Assembly (NCBI GenBank): GCA_049724395.1
Contig: JAUGWO010000128.1
Span: 124,001 to 188,000 of the forward strand
Source of the DNA: Spongospora subterranea f. sp. subterranea
Lineage: Eukaryota; Endomyxa: Phytomyxea; Phytomyxea; Plasmodiophorida
DNA: 64,000 bases
Direction: 5' to 3'
Notes under the pieces: generated by a model
Database searches by the model: none
Told to the model about the DNA's origin: nothing
Seen by the model: only the letters and a program-made list of their open reading frames with translations
Shown here: piece by piece, positions 23,600 through 35,329 of the stretch
Layout: each line of letters begins with the position of its first letter
Numbering within the stretch: position 1 is the first letter of the stretch
Position numbers and translations under genes: made by a program

Positions 23600-24680
23600 A
23601 AGCATTCATAGATTCAGGAGCAACGGCAATCTTCATGGACAAAACGTTTCGCGGTCAACCACCGAATCTGCTCAGCAAGAGTGTTCGTTGCCATTCCTCT
23701 CGAAGTTATTGACGGTCGAAGGCTAGGTCCTACAGTATTACACGTGACTTTGCCGTATGATGTTATCAACTACTCAACGACATCAGCTTCACTACACCCT
23801 TCTATCTCATTGACTCCCCGGTGTCTCCTAATGTACTGGACGTCAACTAGCTGCGACAAACCAACCCTGAAATCAACTGGGACGCAGAAGAGATATGCAA
23901 CAGAATCGTGACTCCAGCTATGCAGTTATACAATTTCAAATGAAAGCTTCAACACTCAACAAGACCTAGCACCGCTTACTCGACAATTTGTAGAGTTCGC
24001 CGACGTTTTCGATCAATCCACTGCCGTCAAGGACCCAATCACCGAGATATCGATTGTGCCATCAACTTCAAGGACGACGGCGGAACCTTACCAAGCAAGT
24101 CTGCAGAACTCTGCGTGAATAAGTTCAGGAAAACCAGCAAAAGGGATTTATTCGTCATTCACAGTCACTTGTGGAGCCCCGATTCTTTCACAAGCAAGAA
24201 CGACAAAAGCTTACGATCATGCGTTGATCACAGGTAAACAACCTAGGTAACCAAGAAGCAACCCCACCCGCTTCCGGCGATTGGTCACATCTTACGCCAG
24301 CTCAGCGAAGCAAGAATCGTTCGATCTTCGTTGGGCGTATAACCTATTTCGTATCAAAAGGGCGACGAATGGAATACGACCTTTTAACTGTGAATATTGG
24401 GTCACTTCCAGTGCACTGCCATACCCTTCGGATTGGTGAACGCACCGGCACATGTTCAACGCCTCATGCACGAAACGTTTTAAGACTTCCCCGATAAATT
24501 CGTGGTAGCTTACTTCGACGATATTCTGATCTACAAGGTCCGTCGAGTCCCACGAGAGGGACGTTTAACGAGTGCCACAACGCCTACGAGAGACAAGGCT
24601 TTGTGTCAAACTTGAGAAGCGTGTTTTCGATTCGGACCAAGTCGACTATTTGATTTACAGTAGGCGAGTATTAGTTACTC
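23600..24680 (+). mobile_element. Ty3/Gypsy-type LTR retrotransposon fossil (protease and reverse transcriptase parts)
   Basis: The aspartic protease motif DSGA lies near 23612, and about 800 bp later comes a reverse-transcriptase core with the FGLVNAP-type and YFDDIL-type boxes (24430-24530). Order and spacing are those of a Ty3/Gypsy pol. The copy is clearly broken, with several disruptions across about 1 kb, and looks old. No RNase H, integrase or flanking LTRs were recognised, so it is a fragment. Confidence 0.75.
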
Positions 24681-25691
24681 GTGGTCAAAGGTTCACTGAC
24701 TGTGAACAAGTTAGGGTATTCACTGCGATGTAAATGAAGCTTTCAGCCGCTTTTTGAAGTTACATATCACTGCATCTGCGTTGCATCGTTATATTATGGA
24801 AAGTTTCAAAAAATCAAGATACGTATTCAGAAAGCTGGACGAAAGTAACGTTCACAAAATAGTTTGTGTTGGTATCAATCAAGGCTCATCAATTCAGAGA
24901 TTCGCAGACCATCGCTGCGCTGTTGCACTCAGTTTTTCGCTGTTCATAAAGGCTGAGCGCAAGCTGGAGTGAGCACAAACGGATTTTCGCTTCGCTTGCC
25001 CATTACTGTTCACACTGGCTGATTATTGGCGATTGCATCTTGTCCTAATCTTTGTGCCCAAACCACCTTCCTGGCAGAGCTCTTCAAGCTGGCATTGAAT
25101 GAAACTCCAGCGATGGCTATCATGCATTGAAGGCAAAATTCATGAAATTTCGGTTGTTACTGTGACTTTGATTGAAATTTTTGTGAAAAGAGCAAGGTGT
25201 GGCTGACGAAACCTTCATATCAGCCGATACGTTTCGTTGTCATCTGACAGCAACAGTTAGGTCGCGAGAACTGGTGTTAGCTGGGAACTATGGCAATGGT
25301 AATGGATATCCTACATAGCTCGGGTCTGTCATTTTTCAGGGTCAAAGGTAAAGTGATGAACCACCCGAGATTGATTACAAGGAGGCGTTAACTGATTGGA
25401 CTGCTGCTCTTAGTTTATTGTCCACTGAATATTGATATTCTTGAACACCTGCACCTCTACATTGCTAAAGCTGCTTAAAAAATGCTGTGCTAGATGTAGT
25501 CTATCATAATTCCATTACTCTTAGCGGGAGTCAATGGACGGGAAATGATTGAAGTACTAACTCGAAATTTGGTGTATCTTTTATTTGAAAGTGAACGCCT
25601 TTACTTTTCGGCCATTCAGGTCTCCCTCATCAACACGCAGGAAACTGACGACACGGAGTTCGATGAATGGATCAGCACGACTGTTGTCTTC
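24681..25691. other. Spacer between the retroelement fossil and the Misato gene
   Basis: No gene or repeat recognised. It may include unrecognisable remains of the neighbouring element and the promoter of the gene at 25692. Confidence 0.4.
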
Positions 25692-27761
25692 ATGCGTGAA
25701 ATCATCCAGCTGCAGTTCGGCCCCAGGTCGAATTCCATCGGCAGTCATGTTGTGAATCAGCTGGTTTGTCGTCAACCCTGATCGTCGCTCCCCTGACCTG
25801 ACAACCTATAGGTGGCCGACCGCGCTGCCGGTTCCGAATCAATCCGTCACGACGCCATGTTGTCTGGGGACTACCCGCGCGTCATCGCCTATGATGACGT
25901 TCGCGCGTTCAGGCAGCCAGTCCTGGATTTGGACGCTGAACATGTTACAAGCTGGTGGGGATTACGCTCCCGATAGCGTTACCACTTCACCTTCCAGTAA
26001 TACTGCGTTATGGGCATAGGACTGGCAAGCGAACAGTTCATCAAGTTGCCGCGTCGACGTCTAACAACGATTCATTTGTATCCGCTTCGTACTATAACCA
26101 CGGTGAATGTCCTCGTTACCTACGCGTCCCGTGTTTCTGTAGTGGGCGGATACGTTGCGTTCATGTTGCAATCGGTTACACCCTAGAGCTGAATGTCACA
26201 TACCCTCGACTGGTACGGCCTCATATCGATCATATACAGACATGATGGAAGATGTGCCAGAATTGCGTGATAATGCTGTAGATTGTGTTCGTTACCAGGT
26301 CAGTTGAAGTCCCATCGCCATTTTCCCTTCTTCGTTACTGGTTTATCTATTCAATGGTTCTGCCTGTCACCGTTTTGTTATTTATCTGTTTGTGGAACAG
26401 TGGAAGTTTACGATCATCCGATCAGGAATTCTATGCTTACTTAATCATCGTTCTGATGGACCTAGATTGAGAAATGTGATTCGTTGGAAACGATACAAAA
26501 CATCGTCGACGTTGATTCGGTACGTTTTTATTGTCGAACATCGAATATGCCGCGTAAATTTTGGTTGATAGGGGTTCGTTGGTGTCGCTGACTTTGTTCT
26601 TCAAGAGGTTAGAGATGAATTTTGCAGCTCTCGCCAGCGAATGATAACATGGACTGCAACAAATCCGCTGACGACAGCGCCATCTGGCCATCATATAGTC
26701 AACAGTCTGATTGGCCTTTCTAAAATGTATCCACTTTCTGACTTGATCATTCCCGACACCCATCAATTCGGATGCGACCTTAAGGTCATCGATATGCGTG
26801 CCAAGTGTCAGATGTGCATGGCTGATATTACTGATTAGATGGCACCTGCGATGCAAGCATTGGCTATCCATACTGGATCTCTGTGCTATCGTCTTGCGCA
26901 TAGCTCGTTTTCCAGCGCCAATTTGATTAATCGCGTTGTAACTAACCCATCGCTTAAATTCGCATCTCTTGGCGCATCATTATCGGGTATGTTCTTATCT
27001 ACCATCACCTGGAGTGCTTTTGTTCCACGATTAAGTTGCTGATGTTGGCAAAGGTTCATATATTCGATTAAGATGCATACCAACAAAAATTTTTTCCTTC
27101 GATGTCGTTTTCTAGTTCTTTGATCTATTCATCTTTGTGATTCTGAAATTGTTTGAAAGGGCCGATAGAATGCCAATCGGCAGTATCGTCGTCGTATCGA
27201 ATCGCAACCAATGCTGCCAATGGCATTATAGGTGTAGATTGCTCTATATCCGATTCAACTATGTTGCCGCCCGAATCGCCGCTAGCACCACAGCAGCCTC
27301 CCGGAGCCCAACGTGCGCGTTCTAGTCGACCTGTTTCGTGCAGCGCCTCAGCTGAATGGACCAGCGCAGGTAATGGAGCTTTGTCAACCGTTTTTATGAT
27401 GCTGGGTTAGCACCCCATAGATATTTTCGATGCGTTTAGTCAAAGCACCATATATTTACTCCACCCCTAAGTTGGTTCATTTTTCATCCTCCTTAATCTG
27501 AAAGCCGTATTTTTCTCGTCCAATTGCTTTGTGACCCGCTTTTGTCCGGTTAATGTCACATACTGTTCTTTTGCAGTTTACAATGTCTCATTGACATTTC
27601 GCTATGCAGAACCACTACATAATCTGATTACGTCATGGGCTCATGATATGTCGGCATTGCGTCGACGTGACCCATCTCGTCTACTTTCCGAATACGGTAT
27701 TGACTCTGAGACATGGGAAGACGCCGCAGAGTTTTACATCGGCCTTGCACAAGAACAATAA
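25692..27761 (+). CDS. DML1: Misato / DML1 family tubulin-like protein
   Basis: Misato/DML1 proteins have a tubulin-like N-terminus and act in mitochondrial distribution, morphology and mtDNA inheritance. The start at 25692 gives MREIIQLQFGPRSNSIGSHV, matching the family opening (REI.TLQ.G..AN..G.H.WN). After a roughly 53-bp intron comes RHDAMLSGDYPRVIAYD, equivalent to the D.L.R.......TPRLI..D segment. Later exons carry WADTLRSCCNRLHPR, then MMEDVPELRDNAVDCVRYQ (ends 26298), IEKCDSLETIQNIVDV (from 26467), GFVGVADFVLQEVRDEF and NSLIGLSKMYPLSDLIIP. The last exon has EPLHNLITSWAHDMSALRRR and ends at 27761. At least seven introns are needed. Splice choices around 25930-26150 are unclear. The gene converges on the PDCD4-like gene with 225 bp between the stops. 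Confidence 0.8.
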
Positions 27762-27986
27762 ACTAAGTTAAGCCGCTTTGAACAACTAGCGCCAAGTTAG
27801 ATTATTTATTCTCCTGCGTGTCTCTCGCGAAAGCTCTGCTATTGTTAACATCGAATTGATGAATTTTGCACTTTTCAAGGGACTGTTTCTGAAAACGTCA
27901 TTGTTTCTCGAAGTTTCGCTTTATGCAAAAATGATTCGGAGGTCGACTGTATGAATGTTTCATTAATTCATATCGGCTTTATGCTG

Positions 27987-30500
27987 TTACTTCAAATTTA
28001 AGGTGAATTGATCGAATTTCTTGGCGATATCCGGGACATCAAGCGCCAGGTCTGGAAGCCTTGACCGGATTAGCGCGATTCCTTTTTTAACAATATCTGG
28101 ATTCATTCCGACCAACAGGTCATGGACCTTGGCAACGCCCTCCGGCGACGAACTCGCCACCACAAACATGCGCTTGATCAAGGTCGGACCCAACGATGCG
28201 TGCCTCAAAACCCGGATCGCTAGTTCTTTATTCCCGTCCAGAAGATAGTAATTGGCGATCGACGACATCACCTCCTAGCATTCGGCATATGGAATTCAAT
28301 GAAAACGCAAACGTTTTGAACAACGAAGAATTGAAATCAGCGTAAGAAATACTGTTAAAACAAGGTACGATCAATAGAAGGCCTAAATCCCTTCTAATAG
28401 CATAACGCGATGTTTCCGATGATCGGCAAAAAGATTTACCTTCAGTTCACTGGAAAGAAATGGATTCCAGATGTTAGAGGCGAATATGCCAGATGACGGC
28501 ATCGACAGAACGTCTTGCGCTTGCTCAATCGCCTAAAAAGACAAATCGAAAAGAATCAACATATTGATAAGCCTGATACGGTTCGTCGAAAGAAACGCAT
28601 TACTAGCCAAGAACAAGACAAGACGGAGCACTGGTACTGAAAGTGCAAAAAAAGCGTCCATGAGGCAACTGCGGTATACGTACAAACTTTCAATGGTGCG
28701 TACAACAAAGCAAACTAGGCAAGACGCTACAATCTTTTTCATGATTTACCTGTTTACCAAGATCGTGCATTTTCAGTCCCATAAGTGACCGGGTGGCAAA
28801 GGATGGAGGAAGAACTTCATCGAAAATAGCGCGCACCAAAAAACACTCCATAAAGGTAACTACTTCGGGGATATCGTCGACAACATCTTCCATGCCTTCT
28901 AGCAGTTGTTGAAATCCCTATAACAGCATGATTACATTAACAATAACATGAATGCTACCACTTGTAGCGACCATAAAACGAATGGAAGAATATAGCGACA
29001 AAAAAATAGCATCCACATTTAGTACCTTCTGGATTTCAATTTGGTTCTCAGGAGTCGCCAAGAACGCCAGCAGCACGGATGCCGATTCTCGTTGGGGGCC
29101 GCCGCTGATAACGTTGAATGCGAGGAAAGGAATTGCAATCAAGCCATACCGGTCCATGGAAACGTAGATTACTGATTTGACGAACTGATGAAAAAATTCC
29201 GGAGGAATATGACACTTCTTTAACGCCAGTTCAGCCTCCTAATCAAAATCCGTTGGAGGACGATGAAGTGTAAACTTAAACAATAAAGTACCTCAACGTC
29301 TTGGTCACTGCAAAAATAGTCGTCGACAATTTTGGCGGTAACGACCTTCAGCCGAGCTACTTCTTCTGGACGAGAAACAATATCAGCGCCCTAAAAAACC
29401 ACCAGCTCGAAATTAAACACTCAGCAGTCAATGAATTTCAGAATAAAATCAAGCTTGAACGAGTGATATTGAATTGGTTTGTTAGTTAGCACACATATTT
29501 TGACTTGACGTAACGGAGATAAATTAAAAAAGATAAAAAAAAGTTAACGATTAGAATAAAGCAACTACCTGACACATTTGTTGCGCAGCCGCATTGTCGC
29601 AATAGCCATTCGTAACCGCTCTCCTGAGGAATTCACGCAACAGCTCCGACGCGTGTGGGACATCGACTGATTCAAATAACAAGTGGTTCATTGGTGCATC
29701 ATATGATTGATAGATTCAGGTGTTTACGGGTTAAGTCATGAAGGCGATTGAAAAGACTCTGAAAAGCGAATTCAACTTGACTTTTGGATAACCGGGACGT
29801 GTGCACAAGATGGCGTAGCAAGTCGGACACTGCGACACGTTTATCGGCACTAAGATCCAGTCCCATGGATAAAATACACTAATCGCACATCAGCAAAAGC
29901 AAGAAGCGTTGAACTCAACTAAGCAAAGAGCCAGGGCATAAGAGCTACCAATGAACTATAGTGCATTGATAAACGCAGTAAAAAACAGTAGTAATATATA
30001 TGTAGTAGGCATTTGGGCGAATGAAAAACGGAAGCATAGAAAAAAACCGAAACCAGTGTTCAAATGTGTCAGATCAACACAATCGCTGCGTCACTGAATA
30101 GTCAAGTTGCTAACACAGATATACCTTTGGGATTTCAGTAGCGGTTTGCAGATCCACGAGTTGGTCAACGACTTGGTCGAATTCGTCCTTATTCAAGTTG
30201 GAGATATATGCTAACGTCGCATTTACGATTGTCGATTTCACAATTTCCAGAGGCTTCGGAGCACCGGAATTTCTTTGTGACCGCACGTTGTGGCAAGGCG
30301 AAAAATTTCCGAGCTTCACGCTAAGAGCCGTCTCATGAATACACAGGACTAATTCAAAATACAAAAGATGTTTACGTTGTGTCGCATTCCGGGTCAAAGT
30401 TGGGGTCAGCTTCATCAAGAGCGTAGGAAATGTCCTTATCATTATCGAAAAGCTCTGAGTCGCGACGGTTGGGTGAAACACGGATCGAGTTGCGCTTCAT
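27987..30500 (-). CDS. MA3-domain translation regulator, PDCD4-like, with three MA3 units
   Basis: MA3 domains bind eIF4A; PDCD4 uses two of them to block its helicase activity and so cap-dependent translation. On the minus strand the start at 30500 reads MKRNSIRVSPNRRDSELF, then YALDEADPNFDPE, an acidic pre-domain motif like PDCD4's DPNYDDD. MA3-1 spans VKSTIVNATLAYISNL to HASELLREFLRRAV (about 30230-29570). MA3-2 spans VVTAKIVDDYFCSDQDVEEA to GFQQLLEGMEDVVDDIPEVV (29390-28720). MA3-3 spans MSSIANYYLLDGNKELAIR to GIALIRSRLPDLALDVP (28271-28000). Stop at 27987. At least seven introns, all GT-AG. Animal PDCD4 has two MA3 domains and plant homologues four, so three is unusual and may reflect a diverged first unit. 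Cytosolic or nuclear location is likely. Confidence 0.8.
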
Positions 30501-33025
30501 TCAGTTGCTGTCGATTACCGGGCGCTAATACGTCAGACGGGCGGCCGATAACTGATGCAGCGAAACGCGACCGACCTGCCTTTCACGCCAACTGTACAAT
30601 CAGGAGGAGATATCGGAATGAGATCACCAATCAAACAGCGTTCCAGTCCTGACGTCCGCGGCTACTGGAACACTGTAGCGTGTAGAGTGCATACGGCTTA
30701 CACGGGGGGTCAGGTCAGGACTCATCAGGTCTCAGGTGCTGCTCACGTACACGTAGGGCTGCACCATGTAATCCATAGGAACACTCCAATCAGTTGCCAC
30801 GAATTCCGAGAAGTCAAATCTGTCAACAGGGCCCGGGAGAATTGTGCGTTTGTCGAGAAAGTACTGTAGTGTGCGAATACACAAGTACTGTACACACAAT
30901 ATGATCAGATGGCGGTGCGTTTTCAGCCAAAGCTGCAACTTCAGTACATCGAGCTGAGAGAACATGTTCCCGACCCACAGCTGCTGCCCTGCAAACTCGC
31001 AACTCTTCCGTTGCGCCGTTCCATGCTCAACATGACTGGGCCCCTGAACTTGCTCTCTCATGTCACGCTATCAGATACACATCCGCTCATCGATCGATCA
31101 CATCAGCCGTCAGCCGCGATCTTCTCAGTACATGCCTTGGTTACAGTGGGAAAAGAAGGAACATTATTGTCGTATTGAACGACTTGAAAATTCGTCAAAT
31201 CGTGAGAGTGGATTTCGGCCGCAATGGCAACCCATGTACAGTCGTCCATCTCTCTCTTGGCTGTCAATTCGTTGAAGTTCTTTATTCAATAGCAAATACA
31301 CTTTCATTTTGGTTCCGACAAGGTTTGAGCCGACTTGTTGACATTCTCTTGATGTCTTCAACACTGCCATAAGTTTTTTTGATGTGCGATCGCCGATCAG
31401 CATCAAATGGTTTTCTTTATGATCTTCAGTAGTGGCAATCTGAATAGGCGACATCTGTTATCACAACAATGGTGCCTTTAGGTTCCATTTTCATTACACT
31501 TTCTATGCATTCGAAGTTTGATCTCTAACAACTTTTGAAATCGAACTCTTGCTGAACGATCGCTTCGCGATTTCCGTGACCTTCTTGCTCCGAACATCGT
31601 TGATGATTTTCACATATAATCTTCAAATGCGCAATAGATGGATTGACTCTGCAAGCAACCCACCTCAGCATTGTATTTTGGCTACCATAAGCGATCTCAG
31701 AGGTGGAGCGTATTGTAGTAAGCTCCTCGCCATGGCTGGGCGAGAATGTTGCGTTGCTAAATATGGGTGTTCACATCCAGATTGAAATATTGTGGTGAAT
31801 GACTGTTCTCAGCAATATTCCGCTTTGTCGTTTGTGATTTGGGTATTTCCTTTGACTGTTACAAAGGAGTATAAGTATTTTTGACACTGCTTTTAATAGA
31901 ATTTGAATACGAAAAACTTTACACAAACACACACCCACGTTTTCCTTCCAAACTCTCATAAAGGCGGTTTAGTATTGCGGTGAACGGCATCACAATTACT
32001 GAGTTTGGAATTTTTGAAACTTTAGCCTACGCCAAAAAATACTTTCATTTCGAATTTTGACGAACCAGTAGCAAGAGATGTTCAGTTTCAACGCTCATAC
32101 TGTTGGATTTGGACTCAAATAGGAAGGCGCTCTGATCGGGTACCGCCTTCCATTTATCGTGTTGTAGTGGGAAAAGCCCCATTTTGGATCTGGGGAACTA
32201 CGATGAAAAACGTGGTATGGCTCAACGACAGACCGGACTCTGAAAAATCTCAGTGCGTTAAAAGTGTTCAGACCTACATGTATTTGGTCATGAAATGTTC
32301 TCTCGCGGTCATTGGACAGGCCCATGCCTTCTTCTGGCTCATGTGTTTTTGAATTGGCCCGTCAAAAGACGGTCGTTATTTTTCCATCAGGGAGAGGTAT
32401 ATTGTTTCAGCTTTTCTATTGCCTGTTTCTACTTTCCCATAGCCGTAGCGATCTTTGGTAAAGCACGAACGAGGGCGGGCCGATGTCTGTACATTTTCAT
32501 GCATTGTACAATACTCTACATCAGACAGCACGCAATACAAGATGTCGGGGTTTTCGGGAACATCTTCTCGAAAGGTGTTCCATAGCGAGGTAGAAAGATA
32601 CGCTGCTGTCAAACTGCTCTGACCACGACCTTTTCAAGATTCCAGCTAGCATAATTCTTGCCATGGTCTTTGAGGAACAGCCGATGCATTCCATCTTTTC
32701 GTTTTGAGCTTGTCGTTGAGAAACGCTTCGCTCGTGATGCATGCCATTGCGCTTGGAACATCCTAACAATTTTGGCATGCACGTTGATGGGCATCAACCT
32801 GTTGGCGGAGCGACGAATTGCTCGCAGAGATGGAGGAATACCTAAGCCGGATTTATCAGCAAGTCGGTGCTGACTGTGAATCAGCACAAGGATTCGAAAG
32901 TCTGTCGAAAACAGAAAATGGACCCTAGTTCCAGCCAAGCTTAAAGAATACAGTACAATACCGATAAATTTACCATACGGAAGAGATGGTTTAATGTTAC
33001 ATGCGATAATCCAGGATAAAACACG
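30501..33025. other. 2.5-kb spacer, no gene recognised
   Basis: Several frames of 70-110 residues occur on both strands (for example 32609-32938 minus) but none shows a domain, signal peptide or convincing splice continuity. The first few hundred bases should carry the promoter of the PDCD4-like gene, and the last part the 3' end of the FET-like gene. Confidence 0.45.
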
Positions 33026-34299
33026 TCAACGGCGAGGACTTCGAGAGCGATCACGGCGGTAACCACTGCTCTGGCGATAGTCTCCTGAACTTCGGCTCCC
33101 GCTAACTTGACTATGGGGTGGCCGGTCGCGCCCTCCATACCCGTAGTCGTCATTGTACGCTTCATAACGGCCTTGACTACTTGCTCGATCATCCCCATTG
33201 CGAAACTCCCGATCACGAGGACCTGGGCCACTTCCCGACCGGGAATCCCGCCCCGACGGTTCCCTGCGCTCGTTCTGGTCCTCCCTCTCGTTGTAGCCGC
33301 CACCCCGGCCTGTCCGTTTTTCAGCGGGTCGTGCCGGGGGCTTGGGCGTACTACATCTATTACATGCCGCACGGCGACCCCAGTTAAGGTTAGAACAAGT
33401 CATACACGTCCAGTCGTCCTGAGCATTGGGGCCGGCCCCGGCCTGGGCAGGGCCTGGACCAGGTGCCTGAAAGCTGCCGCCACCAACTGGCTTTGGAGCA
33501 TGGCATTTGAAGCACTCAATCCTCTTGGCGAAATTGAGGCTGGAGCATTTGGAGCAGTCCCATTCACCAGACCCATTACCGCCACCTCGGGCAACGCCGC
33601 CTGGTCGCGCGCCGGAACGAGATGGTGGGGGAGGTGGCCGATTAAACTGGCCTAAGTTCATCATTTCAGATTGGCGAAAACAAACAGCATGGTGGGGATA
33701 TTACCTCGGTTATCGTATGGCATCTCTTCAACAGGGGGGCCAGATGATTGCCTATCGTTCCCACCATACCTATTATCACTATCCGCATACCCTGGACGTC
33801 CTGAACAAAAAACGCACTTGATAAGCAAGAAGGGAAACGCGAGTAGGAGAGCTTGCTACCGTAAGCACCAGAATCCCTATCGGGTCGGGGCGGAGGTGCT
33901 CCACGACCACCTCTGCTAGGCGGTGCGTTCCACTCTTTTTCTTCTGCTAGCTGACTACGTAGCCATGATCAACACACAATATTTTTTGCAATCGAAAAAC
34001 CATAGCATCACATACACAGTCAGTCGCTGGCCCATAAATTCTGTTCCATTGAACCAATCCACTGCAGCGCTGGCTGCACTCGGATCTTCAAAGGTCACTG
34101 TCCCGTCGCCTTTTGGGGTGTTGGTGACCTTGTCATTATAAATATATATCTTTGCATCGCCCGTTCTTTTATCAGTTTTGATACGCCCAATGCTGCCAAA
34201 TTTGTCGGCAACGGCTTTTGTGGTGACAGAAGATGTCAATCCTGTGATATATATCGTGGGATTTTGCGATGCTGGCCTAAGCAACAGCTTGGAGGACAT
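33026..34299 (-). CDS. FET-like RNA-binding protein: RRM, two RanBP2 zinc fingers, RGG/RS tail
   Basis: FUS/EWS/TAF15-type proteins bind RNA and couple transcription to splicing in the nucleus. On the minus strand exon 1 (34299 to about 34022) encodes an RRM with RNP2 IYITGL and an RNP1-like GDGTVTFEDPSAA. The GRIKTDKRTGDAKIYIY and AVDWFNGTEF segments are close to the FET RRM. Two small exons follow: LAEEKEWNAPPSRGG..., then GYADSDNRYGG. The last exon has FNRPPPPPSRSG, then two RanBP2 fingers, WDCSKCSSLNFAKRIECFKC and WTCMTCSNLNWGRRAACNRC, each with the four zinc cysteines and the N-F/N-W RNA-contact pattern. The tail is rich in RG, RS and Y/G (DYGYGGRD) and ends RSRSPRR. FET proteins have a single RanBP2 finger and an N-terminal SYGQ domain; here there are two fingers and no prion-like N-terminus, so ZRANB2-like ancestry for that part is possible. 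Confidence 0.85.
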
Positions 34300-34575
34300 T
34301 ATTATCCGATGCCGCTGCCGAGATCGTTGACACGATGAAGTCGATAAGGCTAATGCGGCAAGTCCGAACGGTCAAGCCGTGTATCTATGTGAAACTTGTC
34401 GGATATGGTTGCGCCAGATTGGTTGGGGTGGCGGTAGGTTTGTTAAACCACCACGGAGCAAGTTAATACCATGCCGCCGAGGCGCTAAAACGGTAGTGAG
34501 GGCTAGATTCATTCTCTGTCGACTTTATTCTGTAATAACAACCAAAGCGACGCCTGGTTTGATAGCATTTGCCAA

Positions 34576-35329
34576 TCAATAGAATATCTCATCAGCAACA
34601 TCATTAGCCTTGACGAACTTGATTCGTCGCTGACCCAATCCATAGTCCGATTCAAATTCGGCAGCCGCTCTTTTCGGCAAGGAGTGGTCCTGGCTTATGA
34701 TCGGGTAGGTCGCCGGTGCTGCTTTTGTCTGATTTGCGCCCCCATCGAGAAGGACTTCAACATAAACTGCTTGCATGTAGTTCTACCCGCTCTTCCAATG
34801 CATTGTCTAGCCTTCAAACAGTCTGCTTGGTCTGGAATCAAAAATAAGGACTTCTGCAGCATTATCGCCACGCGTCCTTCTCGTGAAATTGGAAGCTTTC
34901 ATAATTTTGAGCGGAGAGTATTCCTTCGAACGCGTTGTCGGTATTTTTCTCCAATGAGGCTGAATCGTCAGCAAGTAAAAGGTTCTCATTCCATCGCTAC
35001 AAAAATCGACTTGAGAAACGGCTACTGGACCCCAAGGCAATCCACGACCCTAGGCGCAGTGCATGCTGTCAAGCCCAAGGGTCGTCTTCAACACTCTCAA
35101 AAAAGGAACTGCTGGTAATTATGATTTGTATCTAATCAGCACCTCTATTTACGTTCCAGTAGCCGTTTCTTAAGTCAATTTTTTCGCACACCTGACGCCC
35201 GCAGAACGACTTGCACCCTCCATCAGACATATACCCGGTGGTGTAATCCGAAATCGACTGGGCGTTTTCAGTGACGGACCAAACGTGCGTAGTTTCCGGG
35301 ACCGGGGTTTTTTGAAGGTACTTTGACAT
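34576..35329 (-). CDS. Spliced gene of unknown function
   Basis: On the minus strand, an exon starting at 35329 reads MSKYLQKTPVPETTHVWSV to KSFCGRQV. An intron of about 70-80 bp leads to SFFESVEDDPWA. Another intron, ending TTTTTGTAG near 35000, leads to NENLLLADDSASLEKNTDNAF and ILSAQNYESF. A final frame has TYPIISQDHSLPKRAAAEFE and LGQRRIKFVKANDVADEIFY, stopping at 34576. Composition is protein-like throughout, with acidic, Ser-rich stretches and a conserved-looking C-terminus, but I cannot name the family. Exon joins between 34700 and 34860 are uncertain. Two inverted copies of a 27-bp motif lie in its introns. Confidence 0.4.
35004..35184. repeat. Inverted pair of a 27-bp motif (third copy near 37163-37195)
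   Basis: The motif around AAACGGCTACTGGA occurs forward at 35004-35030, reversed at 35154-35184, and reversed again at 37163-37195. Translated, two copies give IDLRNGYW, which resembles a reverse-transcriptase segment, but no other part of such an enzyme is nearby, so the origin is open. Confidence 0.7.

Noticed and set aside
32609-32938. 109-residue minus frame as a gene or transposase
   Set aside because: Basic composition but no catalytic motif, no domain and no splice continuation.
35004-35184. Reverse-transcriptase fragment based on IDLRNGYW
   Set aside because: Only eight residues match, the copies are inverted to each other and no other polymerase motif is near; kept as a repeat of unknown origin.
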